DNA of 64,000 nucleotides from an uncultured Clostridia bacterium (GCA_949286835.1 CASEDP010000004.1:124001-188000); one strand, 5' to 3'; shown: positions 52,214 to 61,189, counted from the first letter of the stretch. The notes: generated by a model from the sequence alone, not told the origin. Numbers and translations are program-made.

Positions 52214-54772
52214 TTATGCTTCTTCAGTAACTGCGGTTATGGTGATAATATAATCGCCCGCCTTATCAGCATCCAGATAAAGTCTTACGGGAGAACCCGT
52301 GCTTTCAATCGTCGTCACAGGCTCGCCATACATATCCGTCATAGTAGCACCCGCCTGACAAGTTATGGTATAAGTTCCGGCTTCGCCGATGAAATAGAGC
52401 ATTTTTTCATAGCAATCATAGGAATCAGACCAATCTTCCGCCGTAAGGGTAATCTGCCAATAACCCGCACTCTCCAGCGCATTTCCGCCGGAAGGTATCT
52501 TGATTTCGCCGGGGGCTACGCCGTCGGGGATTTCAGGCTCTACGGGAGGTACGGGAACGCCTATCTCTACCGTTGCCGTACCCGTAAAGTTGTTAGGCGC
52601 CGCATAAACTTCAAGCAGTACATAGATAGTCTGTCCGGCTTCAACAGTCACCGCAACGCTGCCTGAACCGATATTTGAACTCCACGAAAAGGTGCTGTCG
52701 CTATAATATCCGACAGAAACAGAAGTATCCTCGTTTCCTGCGGTTACAAGCTTGAACGTCACCGCCTCCTCGCTGCTGTTTTCGTAGGTATAATATCTCG
52801 TCCCTTTGAAATTGTCAAACGATAATGAGCTTTCGGCTGTAAGCGCAACGGGATATGCGGCACTGCTGCCTGCATCTTCCGCCGTAGTCTTTCTGAGAAG
52901 GATCTGATACTCGGTTGCCGTATATACGTTGGTAGTACCGGCAGCGAAGTAATATGTCTTGCCTGCTTCGGCTGCAAATACGCCTCTGTCAGACTGAATA
53001 TTGAGAAGCATGTACTCATCGCTGTACGATGCGTCGGAATATACTTCCGCCGTGGAAGCGCCGCTTACAACAAGAGTATAGTTACCTGCCTCTGCCGCAG
53101 TCCACTTGTAATAGTACTTAGGCGCACCGCTGGAAACAGTACCAGAGGTTTGAGTGTCGAGAGCAAGCTCCGCAGGATTGGACATTTCGCCGACCTCAGC
53201 ATAGAACTCTGCGCTGAGCGAAATGTTACCCGTCGAGGACTTAACCTTGAATAAGAAATTGGTGGTTAATGCAGTATCCGTAAACTGGATAACTCCGCTC
53301 TCGGTCAGGGTTACGGGAACATTAGTCCAGTTGCTCTTGGTCGTAAACTCGAGCGTGGTGCCCTCGCCGAGGGTTATGTTAAGCCTGCTGTAACTCGTAT
53401 CGGGGTTAGTCCAGGAATAGTATATCCACTGGTCAGGCTCTGCGGTCATGGTTATGCCGCCGTCCGTAAGTGCGGCACCGTCGAGCGCGAGTTCTTCAAT
53501 CGTGCCGCCTGCGGGCGCTTCAAGATACTCTACATTTATGGAGTAGACTATTGTATCTCCATAAGAATATCTGCCCGAATCAAAATAGGAATAATCTACC
53601 GAACAGCCGAGGGAATCGCTTTCTCCCGCACGGATAATCGCGGTATAGGATCCGTCATCGGCGACGCCATCTTTTTCATAGCCATATTCATCGGTGATTA
53701 TGCCTTCGGTGCTGTTAAGGGTTATCTTCACCATGGCATTTTCTTCACCTGCAACTATACTGAACGCATGACAATTGATGAACGGTTCGGGTCCCCAGCC
53801 CCAATCCTCCTCGCCGCTCGTTACCGTCACAGCATAAGTGCCACTTTCTTCGACGCTGTAAGACGTTTCGCCCCAGTCGTTTACTGTGGTTGTCATGCTC
53901 TTTGCCACGTCGACAGCCACATCTGTCGCCGTCGCAGAGGTCTTGCCGCCCGAAAGAACGGTATAGCCATCGACGGAGATGGTGTATTCACCCGCCTCTT
54001 CGGGGGAAATGGAAATCTTGCCGTTTTCGTCGGTCGTCGCCTTGACGCTGCCCTCTTCTGAAACGCCTGTGCCCGAAACGGTTACTTCAACGTTTGCAAG
54101 AGGCGCTCCTTCATATGTTACGGTTATTTCATATTGAAGCTTGGGAATGACGACAAGCTCGATGTGTCCGCAGCCGTCTTTGGTGCACATCTTGTAGCCG
54201 ATACCTTCGTTTTCGAGAGTGGAGGGAACGACTACCGTCACCTTATCGTCATAGGAATGAATATGCGTGATCTCTTCGGGAATAGCCACCGTAAGCTTGG
54301 TGCCGCTTGTGAGAGCTACTTCGAGAGCTCCATTCTTATATGTAATGCTCTCTATGCCTGCGCCGTTAGCGCCTGCAGCGCCGTCTGCGCCCTTGATGGA
54401 ACCGATCTTCTGCCAGGTGCCCGTAGTCTTTGTATATACATCGAACGTAGTCTTATTGAGATAGAAGTCGCCGTCTGCGCCGTCAGCCGCGGCAGGTTCG
54501 CTCTCGCCGACCGTCCACTTGGTGCCGTCCTTGCCGGCTGCACCCGTATCGCCCTTGTCGCCCTTTTCGCCCTTGGCATCTTCGAGTATGCCGATGAGCC
54601 ATTCTTCGTAGCTGAGCACGTCGCCTTCGGCAGCAGCTTCAACATACTGCTGATACTGGGCATAGTACTCTTCGTTGTGCGCTTCTCCGGAGCAGGCGGC
54701 AAGCCCGAAAGCACCCGCCGTCAGCGCCGTCGAGGACAGCAATACAAGCAACAGTTTAGTCTTTTTGTTCAT
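52214..54772 (-). CDS. large lipoprotein with short collagen-like stretch and beta repeats
   Basis: 852 residues from the ATG at 54772 (AAGGAG upstream; the frame extends further without support). Signal peptide MNKKTKLLLVLLSSTALTAG, lipobox LAAC (C27). Near 60-85 a short Gly-X-Y run (GEKGDKGDTGAAGKDG) and a second one GADGAAGANGAG follow. A Cys pair region (KMCTKDGCGHIELV) is next, then a prealbumin-like or Cna_B-like beta domain (YEGAPLANVEVTVSGTG, TDENGKISISPEEAGEYTI). Repeated beta units at the C-terminus (VEAGQTIYVLL, AGKTYYF). Monocistronic with its own promoter and terminator. Probably a surface adhesin; the ligand is unknown. Confidence 0.82.
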   Translation of the reverse strand: MNKKTKLLLVLLSSTALTAGAFGLAACSGEAHNEEYYAQYQQYVEAAAEGDVLSYEEWLIGILEDAKGEKGDKGDTGAAGKDGTKWTVGESEPAAADGADGDFYLNKTTFDVYTKTTGTWQKIGSIKGADGAAGANGAGIESITYKNGALEVALTSGTKLTVAIPEEITHIHSYDDKVTVVVPSTLENEGIGYKMCTKDGCGHIELVVIPKLQYEITVTYEGAPLANVEVTVSGTGVSEEGSVKATTDENGKISISPEEAGEYTISVDGYTVLSGGKTSATATDVAVDVAKSMTTTVNDWGETSYSVEESGTYAVTVTSGEEDWGWGPEPFINCHAFSIVAGEENAMVKITLNSTEGIITDEYGYEKDGVADDGSYTAIIRAGESDSLGCSVDYSYFDSGRYSYGDTIVYSINVEYLEAPAGGTIEELALDGAALTDGGITMTAEPDQWIYYSWTNPDTSYSRLNITLGEGTTLEFTTKSNWTNVPVTLTESGVIQFTDTALTTNFLFKVKSSTGNISLSAEFYAEVGEMSNPAELALDTQTSGTVSSGAPKYYYKWTAAEAGNYTLVVSGASTAEVYSDASYSDEYMLLNIQSDRGVFAAEAGKTYYFAAGTTNVYTATEYQILLRKTTAEDAGSSAAYPVALTAESSLSFDNFKGTRYYTYENSSEEAVTFKLVTAGNEDTSVSVGYYSDSTFSWSSNIGSGSVAVTVEAGQTIYVLLEVYAAPNNFTGTATVEIGVPVPPVEPEIPDGVAPGEIKIPSGGNALESAGYWQITLTAEDWSDSYDCYEKMLYFIGEAGTYTITCQAGATMTDMYGEPVTTIESTGSPVRLYLDADKAGDYIITITAVTEEA

Positions 54773-54902
54773 ATACTTCTCCTTTTCTCTCATAGGCGGC
54801 CGATACATCAACCGCATACGTTTAAAAATTATTTTCGGAAATTATGTGCGTATATTTCAACTAAACCGCATAAATATGCACATAACTTACAAATATGTAT
54901 AT

Positions 54903-54931
54903 ATATTATCACTTGAGAACAAATAATGCAA
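54903..54931 (-). promoter_or_regulatory. promoter of the collagen-like lipoprotein gene
   Basis: Minus strand: TTGCAT (54931-54926), 17-bp spacer, TAATAT (54908-54903). The -35 hexamer is the same as at the surface/Opp operon (51766-51771), suggesting common regulation of the surface genes. Confidence 0.55.
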
Positions 54932-55114
54932 TACTTTTTTTTAATTTTATAAGGTTTTAATCTTTTAAAATTTTATACCCAAGATAAGTACGGGTTATAG
55001 TTTTGTTAAATTTAAATATTATTGTCAATTTATGCGAGAACTGACGGGCAGGCTTGAGAATGGACGTGGCGGCGGCAGATAAAATAAGCCGCCGCCCCGA
55101 CCGCGCCCAACTTT
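54932..55114. other. AT-rich gap between convergent-in-order genes
   Basis: Low-complexity AT-rich sequence, with one GC-rich inverted repeat (GGCGGCGGC, around 55068-55096) just after the stop of the second CobW gene. The repeat has no T-run, so it is an uncertain terminator. No gene was seen. Confidence 0.4.
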
Positions 55115-56071
55115 TTACCCCCCATAATGGCGTTCGCCGAGGTATTTAAATTGTTTAAGACCGGGATGAGCGCGCGAAATGCTGAGCACCGGTCCCTTCT
55201 GGCGATAGACCGCGCTGTATTCATATCCGACCTTTGCCGTAACGGTCAGCCAGTCCTTTGTAGCCACGCCCGAAATGAGCGAATTTGTCCTGAGCGCAAA
55301 GCCGTCGTAGGCGATATCCGCCTCGCAACAGGTCATAATATATCTGCCTATTACAATATATCCTGCGGGCACCTTGCGCGAGACCGCCGCCATACCCCTG
55401 AATTTTACCGTCTTGCCTATATAGTTCTGCGGCTTTTCGGAGAGGTCGCGGTAGAACAGCGCGAAATCGCGGTCGGCAATCTCTATGACGGGCGCGTCCA
55501 TATCATAGGGCATAGGGTCCTCTATCTCGTCAAATTCCGCCTTGCCGCCGATGTATTCATACACTATGTCGGGGCGGCGAGAGATGCCCCTTATGATCTT
55601 GTGGAACTCCTGCTTTTCATACTCGCCCTTGAAGCGGTTGAATACGACCATCTGCGTCATCTGCACCTTGTCAAACACCAACTGGCGCATATTACGGTTA
55701 TAGTTTATAAACGTCGCCGCGTCGAAAAAGGTCATTATCTGGTTTATGACAAAGCTTTCGGGCATTGCGTCGAAGAACTTGTTGAGCATCCACGCGCCGT
55801 TGTATTCGACGACTACCCTCTCCGCCCTGTGCTTTTTGACGAGGTATTCAAGCGTATTGCCGTTCAGGTCGTCCTCGTCGTCGATATACTCGATTGCGAC
55901 GTTCTTCACCTTGAAGCGTTCGGGGGCATATTCCTCTTCGCCCTCTTCGCAGACGAGAAGGAGGGTGCGCTCGCCGTTTTCCATACGCGGGTCCTCCAGC
56001 GTCTCCTGTATGAACTTTGTCTTGCCCGATTCCAGAAAACCGAGAAAGAGAAATACGTTTATATCCTGCAT
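55115..56071 (-). CDS. CobW-like GTPase fused to a TIGR03943-like domain
   Basis: 318 residues. The N-terminal part is a P-loop GTPase of the CobW/HypB class with GFLESGKTKF (residues 11-20; the usual G-x4-GK[ST]) and a Walker-B-like segment (VVVEYNGAW). The C-terminal part (about 205-318: ARDFALFYRDLSEKPQNYIGKTVKFRGMAA-like, with key residues PQNYIGK and CCEADIAYDG) resembles the TIGR03943/DUF1980 family that usually accompanies a metal permease. The fusion suggests nucleotide-driven metal transfer in membrane metal handling. The upstream neighbour is a second CobW protein. Substrate metal is unknown. Confidence 0.75.
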   Translation of the reverse strand: MQDINVFLFLGFLESGKTKFIQETLEDPRMENGERTLLLVCEEGEEEYAPERFKVKNVAIEYIDDEDDLNGNTLEYLVKKHRAERVVVEYNGAWMLNKFFDAMPESFVINQIMTFFDAATFINYNRNMRQLVFDKVQMTQMVVFNRFKGEYEKQEFHKIIRGISRRPDIVYEYIGGKAEFDEIEDPMPYDMDAPVIEIADRDFALFYRDLSEKPQNYIGKTVKFRGMAAVSRKVPAGYIVIGRYIMTCCEADIAYDGFALRTNSLISGVATKDWLTVTAKVGYEYSAVYRQKGPVLSISRAHPGLKQFKYLGERHYGG

Positions 56072-56136
56072 ACTTCTACCTTTTATATTTTATGTTGCCG
56101 TCACCGGCAAACAAAATTCACGAAACAAAAATTTTC

Positions 56137-56169
56137 GGCGCAAGCAGGGTTTCCCTGCGCCAGCGCACC
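56137..56169 (-). repeat. partial hairpin repeat element IV
   Basis: GC module of the repeat family (GGCGCAAGCAGGG...GCGCCAGCGCACC). A d-type hairpin edge (GAATTTTGTTTGCCGGTGACGG on the minus strand) lies at 56092-56128, and the family edge GGTTTCGTAAATTT overlaps the end of the upstream CobW gene at 56366-56379. Between them a divergent middle region (56170-56365) contains the pairs CACCTACT/AGTAGGTG and AAAATGTGCC/GGCACATTTT. Mosaic copy. Confidence 0.7.
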
Positions 56170-56370
56170 ACATTTGTGGCTCTGCCACCTACTACGCTGA
56201 CGCTCCGTGCGACCGACTTCGTCGGGCGGGCAGTAGGTGAAGGCGGCGCAATTATTATATTTGATAGCACTTAAGATTGCGCCGCCGAGGACGAGGGCGG
56301 ATTTTTCAAAATGTGCCTCGGTTTGGCACATTTTGCCGCCCGAGATAAGTCCGACACAACAGGTATAAAT

Positions 56371-57534
56371 TTACGAAACCTTAAACAACTCCCCCAACTC
56401 CTCTTCGTCGAGCTTGGAGCCGATTACGCACAGCCTGCCCGTGTATTCCGCACTGCCGCTGCGCACGTCGCTTTCGCCGGGTACATAGTCGAAGTGCAGC
56501 CAACTGCCGTCCTCCGCCTGCACTATGCCCTTTGCCCTTAAGACCGTGCCGAACCTTACGGCGTCGGATAGCTGGGCAAGCATAGCCTTTAACCCGTCGG
56601 GCGTAAACCTTGCCGAGGTCTCTATGCCCCAGCTTGAGAACACCTCGTCCGCGTGATGATGGTGGTGATGCCCTTCGTGGTCGTGGCAGCAATGCCCGTC
56701 CTCGTCGTGGTGGCGGTGGCAATGTTCGTGCCCGTCCTCGTCGTGGTGGTGGTGACAGTGCTCGTGCTCATCCTCGTCGTCGTGGTGGTGATGATGTTCG
56801 TGCCCGTCCTCGTCGTCGTGGTGGTGACAGTGCTCGTGCCCGTCCTCGCCGTCGTGGTGGTGACAGTGCTCGTGCCCGTCCTCGTCGTCGTGGTGCTCGT
56901 GAAGTTCGCTTTCCAGCTTTTTAAGCTCGGTTGCGAGCGTTGCGCTGTGCTCCATAGCCTTGAGTATCTGCCTGCCGCCGAGCGACGACCACTCCGTAGT
57001 GACGACGGTGGCGTCGGGGTTGTGCTCCTTTACCAGCGCGAGCGCCGCCTGCAGCTTCTTTTCGCCCGCTACGTCGGCGTGGCTGAACACTATGCACGCA
57101 GCCGTCTCTATCTGGTCGTTGAAGAACTCGCCGAAGTTCTTCATATACATCTTGCACTTGTTGGCGTCCACGACCGTAGTCATAGAATTTATGGTGCAGT
57201 CGGTAAGGTTTGCCCTCTCCACCGCCTTTACCACGTCGGAGAGCTTGCCCACGCCGGACGGCTCTATGAGTATCCTGTCGGGGTGATATTCCTCCGTCAC
57301 CTTTTTAAGCGCCTTTGCAAAGTCGCCGACGAGCGAACAGCATATACAGCCGGAGTTGAGCTCGTTTACGGTTATGCCCGCATCCTTCATAAAACCGCCG
57401 TCGACGCCTATTTCGCCGAATTCGTTTTCAATGAGCACGAGCTTTTCGCCCGCGTATGCCTCTTTTATGAGCTTTTTGATGAGCGTAGTCTTGCCCGCGC
57501 CCAAAAAGCCGGAGAATATGTCAATCCTGGTCAT
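56371..57534 (-). CDS. CobW/P47K zinc GTPase with long His-rich loop
   Basis: 387 residues of the CobW metallochaperone family. P-loop GFLGAGKTT at 10-18, the metal-binding CxCC motif C63-I-C65-C66 (SGCICCSL), NKCKMY-type base recognition (the middle region TNKCKM near 150) and a C-terminal CobW domain (WLHFDYVPGES). Between them lies a His-rich insertion of about 85 residues (about 212-295), built from repeated units DEDGHEHCHHH with many His, Asp and Glu, a predicted high-capacity zinc- or nickel-binding loop. The last two codons and stop come from the repeat element edge (FKVS). Own promoter at 57570-57598. Confidence 0.9.
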   Translation of the reverse strand: MTRIDIFSGFLGAGKTTLIKKLIKEAYAGEKLVLIENEFGEIGVDGGFMKDAGITVNELNSGCICCSLVGDFAKALKKVTEEYHPDRILIEPSGVGKLSDVVKAVERANLTDCTINSMTTVVDANKCKMYMKNFGEFFNDQIETAACIVFSHADVAGEKKLQAALALVKEHNPDATVVTTEWSSLGGRQILKAMEHSATLATELKKLESELHEHHDDEDGHEHCHHHDGEDGHEHCHHHDDEDGHEHHHHHDDEDEHEHCHHHHDEDGHEHCHRHHDEDGHCCHDHEGHHHHHHADEVFSSWGIETSARFTPDGLKAMLAQLSDAVRFGTVLRAKGIVQAEDGSWLHFDYVPGESDVRSGSAEYTGRLCVIGSKLDEEELGELFKVS

Positions 57535-57569
57535 CTTTTTTAACTTCCTTGAAATTTACGTTCTACATT

Positions 57570-57598
57570 ATTTTATACACACTTTTTTGTCTTGTCAA
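57570..57598 (-). promoter_or_regulatory. promoter of the CobW gene
   Basis: Minus strand: TTGACA (57598-57593), 17-bp spacer, TAAAAT (57575-57570). Predicted start near 57563. No zinc-regulator palindrome was recognised. Confidence 0.8.
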
Positions 57599-57675
57599 AC
57601 GAACGAGGGCAAAAGCCGCGCAATATGCCTATACCCCGCTTCCCTTGCCCGCGCAATGCCCGTGCAGACAAAACT

Positions 57676-57707
57676 TAAGCGGCGCGGAACTCAATTCCGC
57701 GCCGCCG
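57676..57707 (-). terminator. terminator of DUF2188 membrane protein gene
   Basis: 11-bp perfect stem GCGGCGCGGAA (57679-57689) and mirror arm (57695-57705), loop CTCAA; on the minus strand TTAAGTTTTG follows. Confidence 0.7.
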
Positions 57708-57722
57708 AAATATGCCTTTATA

Positions 57723-58358
57723 TTACTTCTTGTAGTTTAGCCTTCTGAAGGAGCCGTCCTCCTTATGAATGACAATTCTTGCCTCCTGGCTTTCGGCGAG
57801 CTTCTTTGCGAACTCTATCGCCTCTGCCTGAGTGAAGAACAGCTTTATCGCCTTAGAGCCGCCTGCCGCCTTTACCTGCCACTTGTTGTCGTCCTTGCGC
57901 TTGGAGATGTGATAGGTCTTGACGGGCGTCTTGGGCGTCTTGGGCGCCTTAGGCGCTTCGTCGGCGGGCGCGCCGTCCTCTGCCGCGGGCGCGGGCTCTT
58001 CTGCCTTTTCCGCTTTGGAAGGCGCGGTCTTTTCGGTCTTTTCTGCCTTAGTGGGCACAGCCTTTTCGGTCTTTGCAGGGGCTGCCGTCTTTTCCTCGGC
58101 TACGGGCTCCGCCACAGGTTCGGGCTGCTTTCCTTCCGCCTCGGTCTTTACGGCGGGCTCTGCCGCAGGTTCTTCTGCAACGCCCTCTTCAACATATTCG
58201 GGTTCGCCCTCTTCTTCCTCTTCGGCGCCGCCCTTTTTAACGCTCTTTACGATGAGCGCGATGAGAATGGCGAGAAGTATTACGATGATAACGCCTATTC
58301 CTACCCACCCCCAGGGATTGAACCACTCGGGCAGGGAAACCAAGTACGATAAGTTCAT
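57723..58358 (-). CDS. membrane-anchored DUF2188 protein with Ala/Glu/Lys/Pro linker
   Basis: 211 residues from the ATG at 58358. The larger open frame upstream is not supported by signals, while this start sits about 30 bases after a promoter and gives a clean membrane protein. An N-terminal membrane segment (WFNPWGWVGIGVIIVILLAI) is followed by a low-complexity linker (about 45-150) with repeated KAEKTEKTA and AEPVAEE motifs, then a C-terminal DUF2188 domain (KTYHISKRKDDNKWQVKAAGG, AIEFAKKLAES, VIHKEDGSFRRLNYKK). The domain function is unknown; the linker suggests a protein that reaches through the cell wall or cytoplasm. Confidence 0.82.
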   Translation of the reverse strand: MNLSYLVSLPEWFNPWGWVGIGVIIVILLAILIALIVKSVKKGGAEEEEEGEPEYVEEGVAEEPAAEPAVKTEAEGKQPEPVAEPVAEEKTAAPAKTEKAVPTKAEKTEKTAPSKAEKAEEPAPAAEDGAPADEAPKAPKTPKTPVKTYHISKRKDDNKWQVKAAGGSKAIKLFFTQAEAIEFAKKLAESQEARIVIHKEDGSFRRLNYKK

Positions 58359-58398
58359 AACCAAAACCTTCCTGTTATTAGATTTAATTCCTGTATAT

Positions 58399-58427
58399 AT
58401 TCTAATACTTTCAAAGCAAATTGTCAA
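58399..58427 (-). promoter_or_regulatory. promoter of the DUF2188 membrane gene
   Basis: Minus strand: TTGACA (58427-58422), 17-bp spacer, TAGAAT (58404-58399). Predicted start near 58392 gives a short leader before the ATG at 58358. Confidence 0.8.
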
Positions 58428-58441
58428 GAATAAGTTTAATG

Positions 58442-59665
58442 TCAGAAACGCAATTGCTCCTGAAACAGCCTTATCGCATAGGCGTCCGTCATTCCCGCGA
58501 TAAAATCTGTGATGGCGAGGGCATATGTGCGCGCGTCCGAAAGTTTTCCGTAGGGCTTTGCGTTGCTGTACCTTGCCATATCCCCGCGCTTTTCGGGCGG
58601 TAAACCTTCGGCGTCGCAGAACTTTATAAGCCACGACAGGAACGCCCCGCCGAGTTCGGGATATACCGCCGCATAGCGCGCGATTTCGCCGAACACGTCG
58701 CCGCCGTTCCACAGCGAATACAGCCCGCCGAAGAGCGTTTCGATGATGAGCTCCGCATACCGCTGAAAGGCGGCAAAGCGCGGGTTTTTGTATATGTTGC
58801 GATAGTTGAACGCCTTGACCGCGCTCAGCTTTTCAAAGTATCCCGGACTTATGACTATGCCCTCTTCGGGCGAGCTGTGGCGGCAGACGTCGACTATTAT
58901 GTCGTGCATAATGACGGTGGTATTCACCGCGTTTCCGCCGCCCGCAAAGAGACTGTTGAGCTCCCTGCGCTTGCCCTCGTCCAGAAAGCCGAGGCTTACG
59001 GCGTCCTCCACGTCCCTGCCGAGGTATGCTACCTTGTCGGCGAGCTTGACTATGCACCCCTCCCACGTGGCGGGCGGGTATTGCCCGACGCGCTCTATGC
59101 GGCTGAGGTCGAAGAGCTCCTTCCTCGGCGAGAGGGCGTTTTCGTCCACCTCTCCGCAGTGGGAGATTATGCCGTCGCGCACGGCGTAAGTGAGGTCGAG
59201 GTTGCGCATTATGCCGTCGTTATCCTCCAGGAGGTCGAGCTCGTCTACAATCCTCAGCCCCTGCCGCTCGTGCCAGAAGGTGCGTCCGACATACTTTTCG
59301 GACAGTGCGGAGAGCACCTTTTCGCCGTGGTGACCGAAGGGGGCGTGTCCGAGGTCGTGCCCGAAGGCAATCGCCTTGGTCAGCTCCTCGTTCAGACCCA
59401 GATTTACCGCCATTGTATAGGCGACGCTCTCGACGTGGGCGACGTGTTCCATACGCGTGCAGACGTGGTCGTTTTCGGCATTGAAAAATACCTGCGTCTT
59501 GTGCTTGAGCCGCCTGTACGCCGACGAATGAAGTATGCGCGTATAGTCGCGCGCAAACGGGGAACGTATGTCGCCTTCCCTCTCGTACAGCGCCGATTTC
59601 CTTGCCGCGAGCGCGGGGTTAGCCCCCTGCCCTGCGGCTACCTTTGAAAACTTCTTTTTCTCCAT
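58442..59665 (-). CDS. dgt: dNTP triphosphohydrolase (dGTPase family, HD domain)
   Basis: Splits dNTPs into nucleoside and triphosphate. 407 residues. The HD-domain metal ligands are in order: H74 (RMEHVAHV), H103-D104 (FGHDLGHAPFGHHGE) and a later Asp in LGRDVEDA near 220. The typical N-terminal substrate region ARDYTRILHSSAYRRLKHKTQVF is conserved. In Firmicutes this family controls dNTP pools. The start ATG is 59665 (GGGGGATCTGCA before it). Own promoter. Confidence 0.93.
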   Translation of the reverse strand: MEKKKFSKVAAGQGANPALAARKSALYEREGDIRSPFARDYTRILHSSAYRRLKHKTQVFFNAENDHVCTRMEHVAHVESVAYTMAVNLGLNEELTKAIAFGHDLGHAPFGHHGEKVLSALSEKYVGRTFWHERQGLRIVDELDLLEDNDGIMRNLDLTYAVRDGIISHCGEVDENALSPRKELFDLSRIERVGQYPPATWEGCIVKLADKVAYLGRDVEDAVSLGFLDEGKRRELNSLFAGGGNAVNTTVIMHDIIVDVCRHSSPEEGIVISPGYFEKLSAVKAFNYRNIYKNPRFAAFQRYAELIIETLFGGLYSLWNGGDVFGEIARYAAVYPELGGAFLSWLIKFCDAEGLPPEKRGDMARYSNAKPYGKLSDARTYALAITDFIAGMTDAYAIRLFQEQLRF

Positions 59666-59694
59666 TGCAGATCCCCCGACAGTTTTTCATATAG

Positions 59695-59723
59695 ATTATA
59701 CACCGCGCCGCCCGCCATTGCAA
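59695..59723 (-). promoter_or_regulatory. promoter of dgt
   Basis: Minus strand: TTGCAA (59723-59718), 17-bp spacer, TATAAT (59700-59695). Predicted start near 59688. Confidence 0.72.
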
Positions 59724-59787
59724 GGGCAAGCTGATATAAAAGCGGGCATATGCGGGCTGCGCGGGGCGGAAAATATGCGCTATGCCA

Positions 59788-59817
59788 TTGACAAGAGGGG
59801 CGCGCGTCTGTTAAAAT
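59788..59817 (+). promoter_or_regulatory. promoter of radC-like gene
   Basis: TTGACA (59788-59793), 18-bp spacer, TAAAAT (59812-59817). A GGGGGCGAGGA lies before the ATG at 59848. Confidence 0.72.
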
Positions 59818-59847
59818 TTATTAAACGCAGTTGCGGGGGCGAGGACT

Positions 59848-60498
59848 ATGAACGAAAAGAGGCGACAACTGATTGAAAGGCTTGACGGCGGCAGGCTGTT
59901 TGAAAGGGACAGGCTGGAGATACTGCTGGACAACGCTTTCCCCTCGGCGGACAACGCGCCCATCGCCGAAAAACTTCTGAGGTGCTTCCCCTGCATAGAC
60001 GCGGTGCTTGCCGCAAGCGAGGAGGAACTTGCCGCCGTGGAGGGCTTGGGCAGGCGGTACACAGACTACCTCATCTGCGTGGAAAAATGCTGCAGAAGGC
60101 AAGTTGCGGAGCAGACAATTGAGAACAGCGGACAGTTTATCGAGTTGATGCGCAAAAATTTTCTCGGCAAAGACAGCGAACAGGGCGCATTCTACCTTGT
60201 AAACAAACACGGCAAAGTAGTAAAGAGCGAGTTCTTCACCTCGTCCAGCGTCGACTTTGTGCGGCTGAAGGCTTCGGAGGTGTTCAGGCTGTTCTCGCTT
60301 TACGACTGCTACGGAATTTACATAGCGCACAACCACGTGTTCGGCGCGGCATATCCCTCCGCCGCGGACGACGAGATGACTAATAAATTAAAGCGCATCG
60401 CCCGGAAATGCGGCGTAAAACTCATTGACCACGCAATTATAAATTCCCGCGGCGAGAGCTTCAGCTATGCGCAGTCCGGCAGACTTGAAGAGATCTGA
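59848..60498 (+). CDS. radC: RadC family JAMM-domain protein
   Basis: 216 residues. N-terminal helix-hairpin-helix-like part (AAVEGLGRRYTDYLICV), then an MPN/JAMM domain with intact metal-binding pattern: H161-N-H163, seven residues, S171-A-A-D174. In most RadC proteins the segment after HNH reads PSG; here it is VFG. The conserved late motif LIDHAIINSRGESFSY is present. RadC family proteins are widespread; DNA-repair function in vivo is doubtful and enzymatic activity is unproven. Own promoter and good Shine-Dalgarno. Convergent to the ABC operon. Confidence 0.9.
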   Translation: MNEKRRQLIERLDGGRLFERDRLEILLDNAFPSADNAPIAEKLLRCFPCIDAVLAASEEELAAVEGLGRRYTDYLICVEKCCRRQVAEQTIENSGQFIELMRKNFLGKDSEQGAFYLVNKHGKVVKSEFFTSSSVDFVRLKASEVFRLFSLYDCYGIYIAHNHVFGAAYPSAADDEMTNKLKRIARKCGVKLIDHAIINSRGESFSYAQSGRLEEI

Positions 60499-60540
60499 AT
60501 TCATATTATATACAACTTATATACAACTATACAACGGTTA

Positions 60541-60578
60541 AGCCGCCGCGCTCGTCAGGAGCGCGGCGGCAATATGTT
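60541..60578. terminator. bidirectional hairpin between convergent genes
   Basis: 12-bp stem GCCGCCGCGCTC/GAGCGCGGCGGC (60542-60553, 60559-60570), loop GTCAG. The plus-strand tail is AATATGTTTTG, a weak T-run; the minus-strand tail is TTAACCG. Probably serves radC. Confidence 0.55.
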
Positions 60579-60589
60579 TTGTCATATTT

Positions 60590-61189
60590 TCAGCAGCGTT
60601 TTCTGTCGTAAATTGCCACTGAGATAAAGTAGGACGCCACGGCAAGCGCGACAGTTGCGGGAATGCTGACGGCGGCGATTATTTGGGGAGTTGCGCCCCA
60701 AGCCTCGGGTATAAGCGAAAGGGCGAATATGAGTATGACTATCATTGCGATCATAGCGACAATCATATATACCCTGCCCCTCTCCGTGCCGAATTTGATG
60801 ACGAGCGGCAGCGTGACGGCGAACATCAAAAACTGCATACACACGGGCAGAACGAAGTCGAGCCAGTCGCAATAGTCACGTATTAGAATAAAAGCCGCAA
60901 GATATGCCGCAATGCCTAAAACGGCAAAGATAAGTCCCAACAGATATTTTTCGCCGACTATCGCCCACTTGCCCGCGCCGCTCGCCGCGACGAACCTGTT
61001 CCAGCCGTCCTTTTCCTCATAGGCGAACGCCGTGAGCAATACGGATACGGTCACGAGTATGCCAATCGTCGCCCCGAAAGCCGAATTGCGGACAAACACC
61101 GATACGGCGCAGAATATGACTATCATTGCAAGATACCAGAGTATCTGCTTGCGGACATTGTACAAGTCCTTCAACAGAAGTCCCTTCAT
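60590..61189 (-). CDS. ABC-2 type transporter permease
   Basis: 199 residues with about six hydrophobic segments (residues 17-35, 42-58, 85-105, 115-130, 140-158, 168-190). It begins MKGLLLKDLYNVRKQILWYL, the usual start of this permease type in Clostridia. The start overlaps the stop of the ATPase gene (ATGA). It forms the membrane half of a GntR-controlled ABC exporter; cargo is unknown. Family evidence is the size, topology and operon context rather than a strong motif. Confidence 0.83.
   Translation of the reverse strand: MKGLLLKDLYNVRKQILWYLAMIVIFCAVSVFVRNSAFGATIGILVTVSVLLTAFAYEEKDGWNRFVAASGAGKWAIVGEKYLLGLIFAVLGIAAYLAAFILIRDYCDWLDFVLPVCMQFLMFAVTLPLVIKFGTERGRVYMIVAMIAMIVILIFALSLIPEAWGATPQIIAAVSIPATVALAVASYFISVAIYDRKRC

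Noticed and set aside
56650..56910. Short tandem repeats that could look like a CRISPR or satellite array
   Set aside because: They are the coding repeats of the His/Asp/Glu-rich loop of the CobW gene, in frame, with units too short and irregular for CRISPR.
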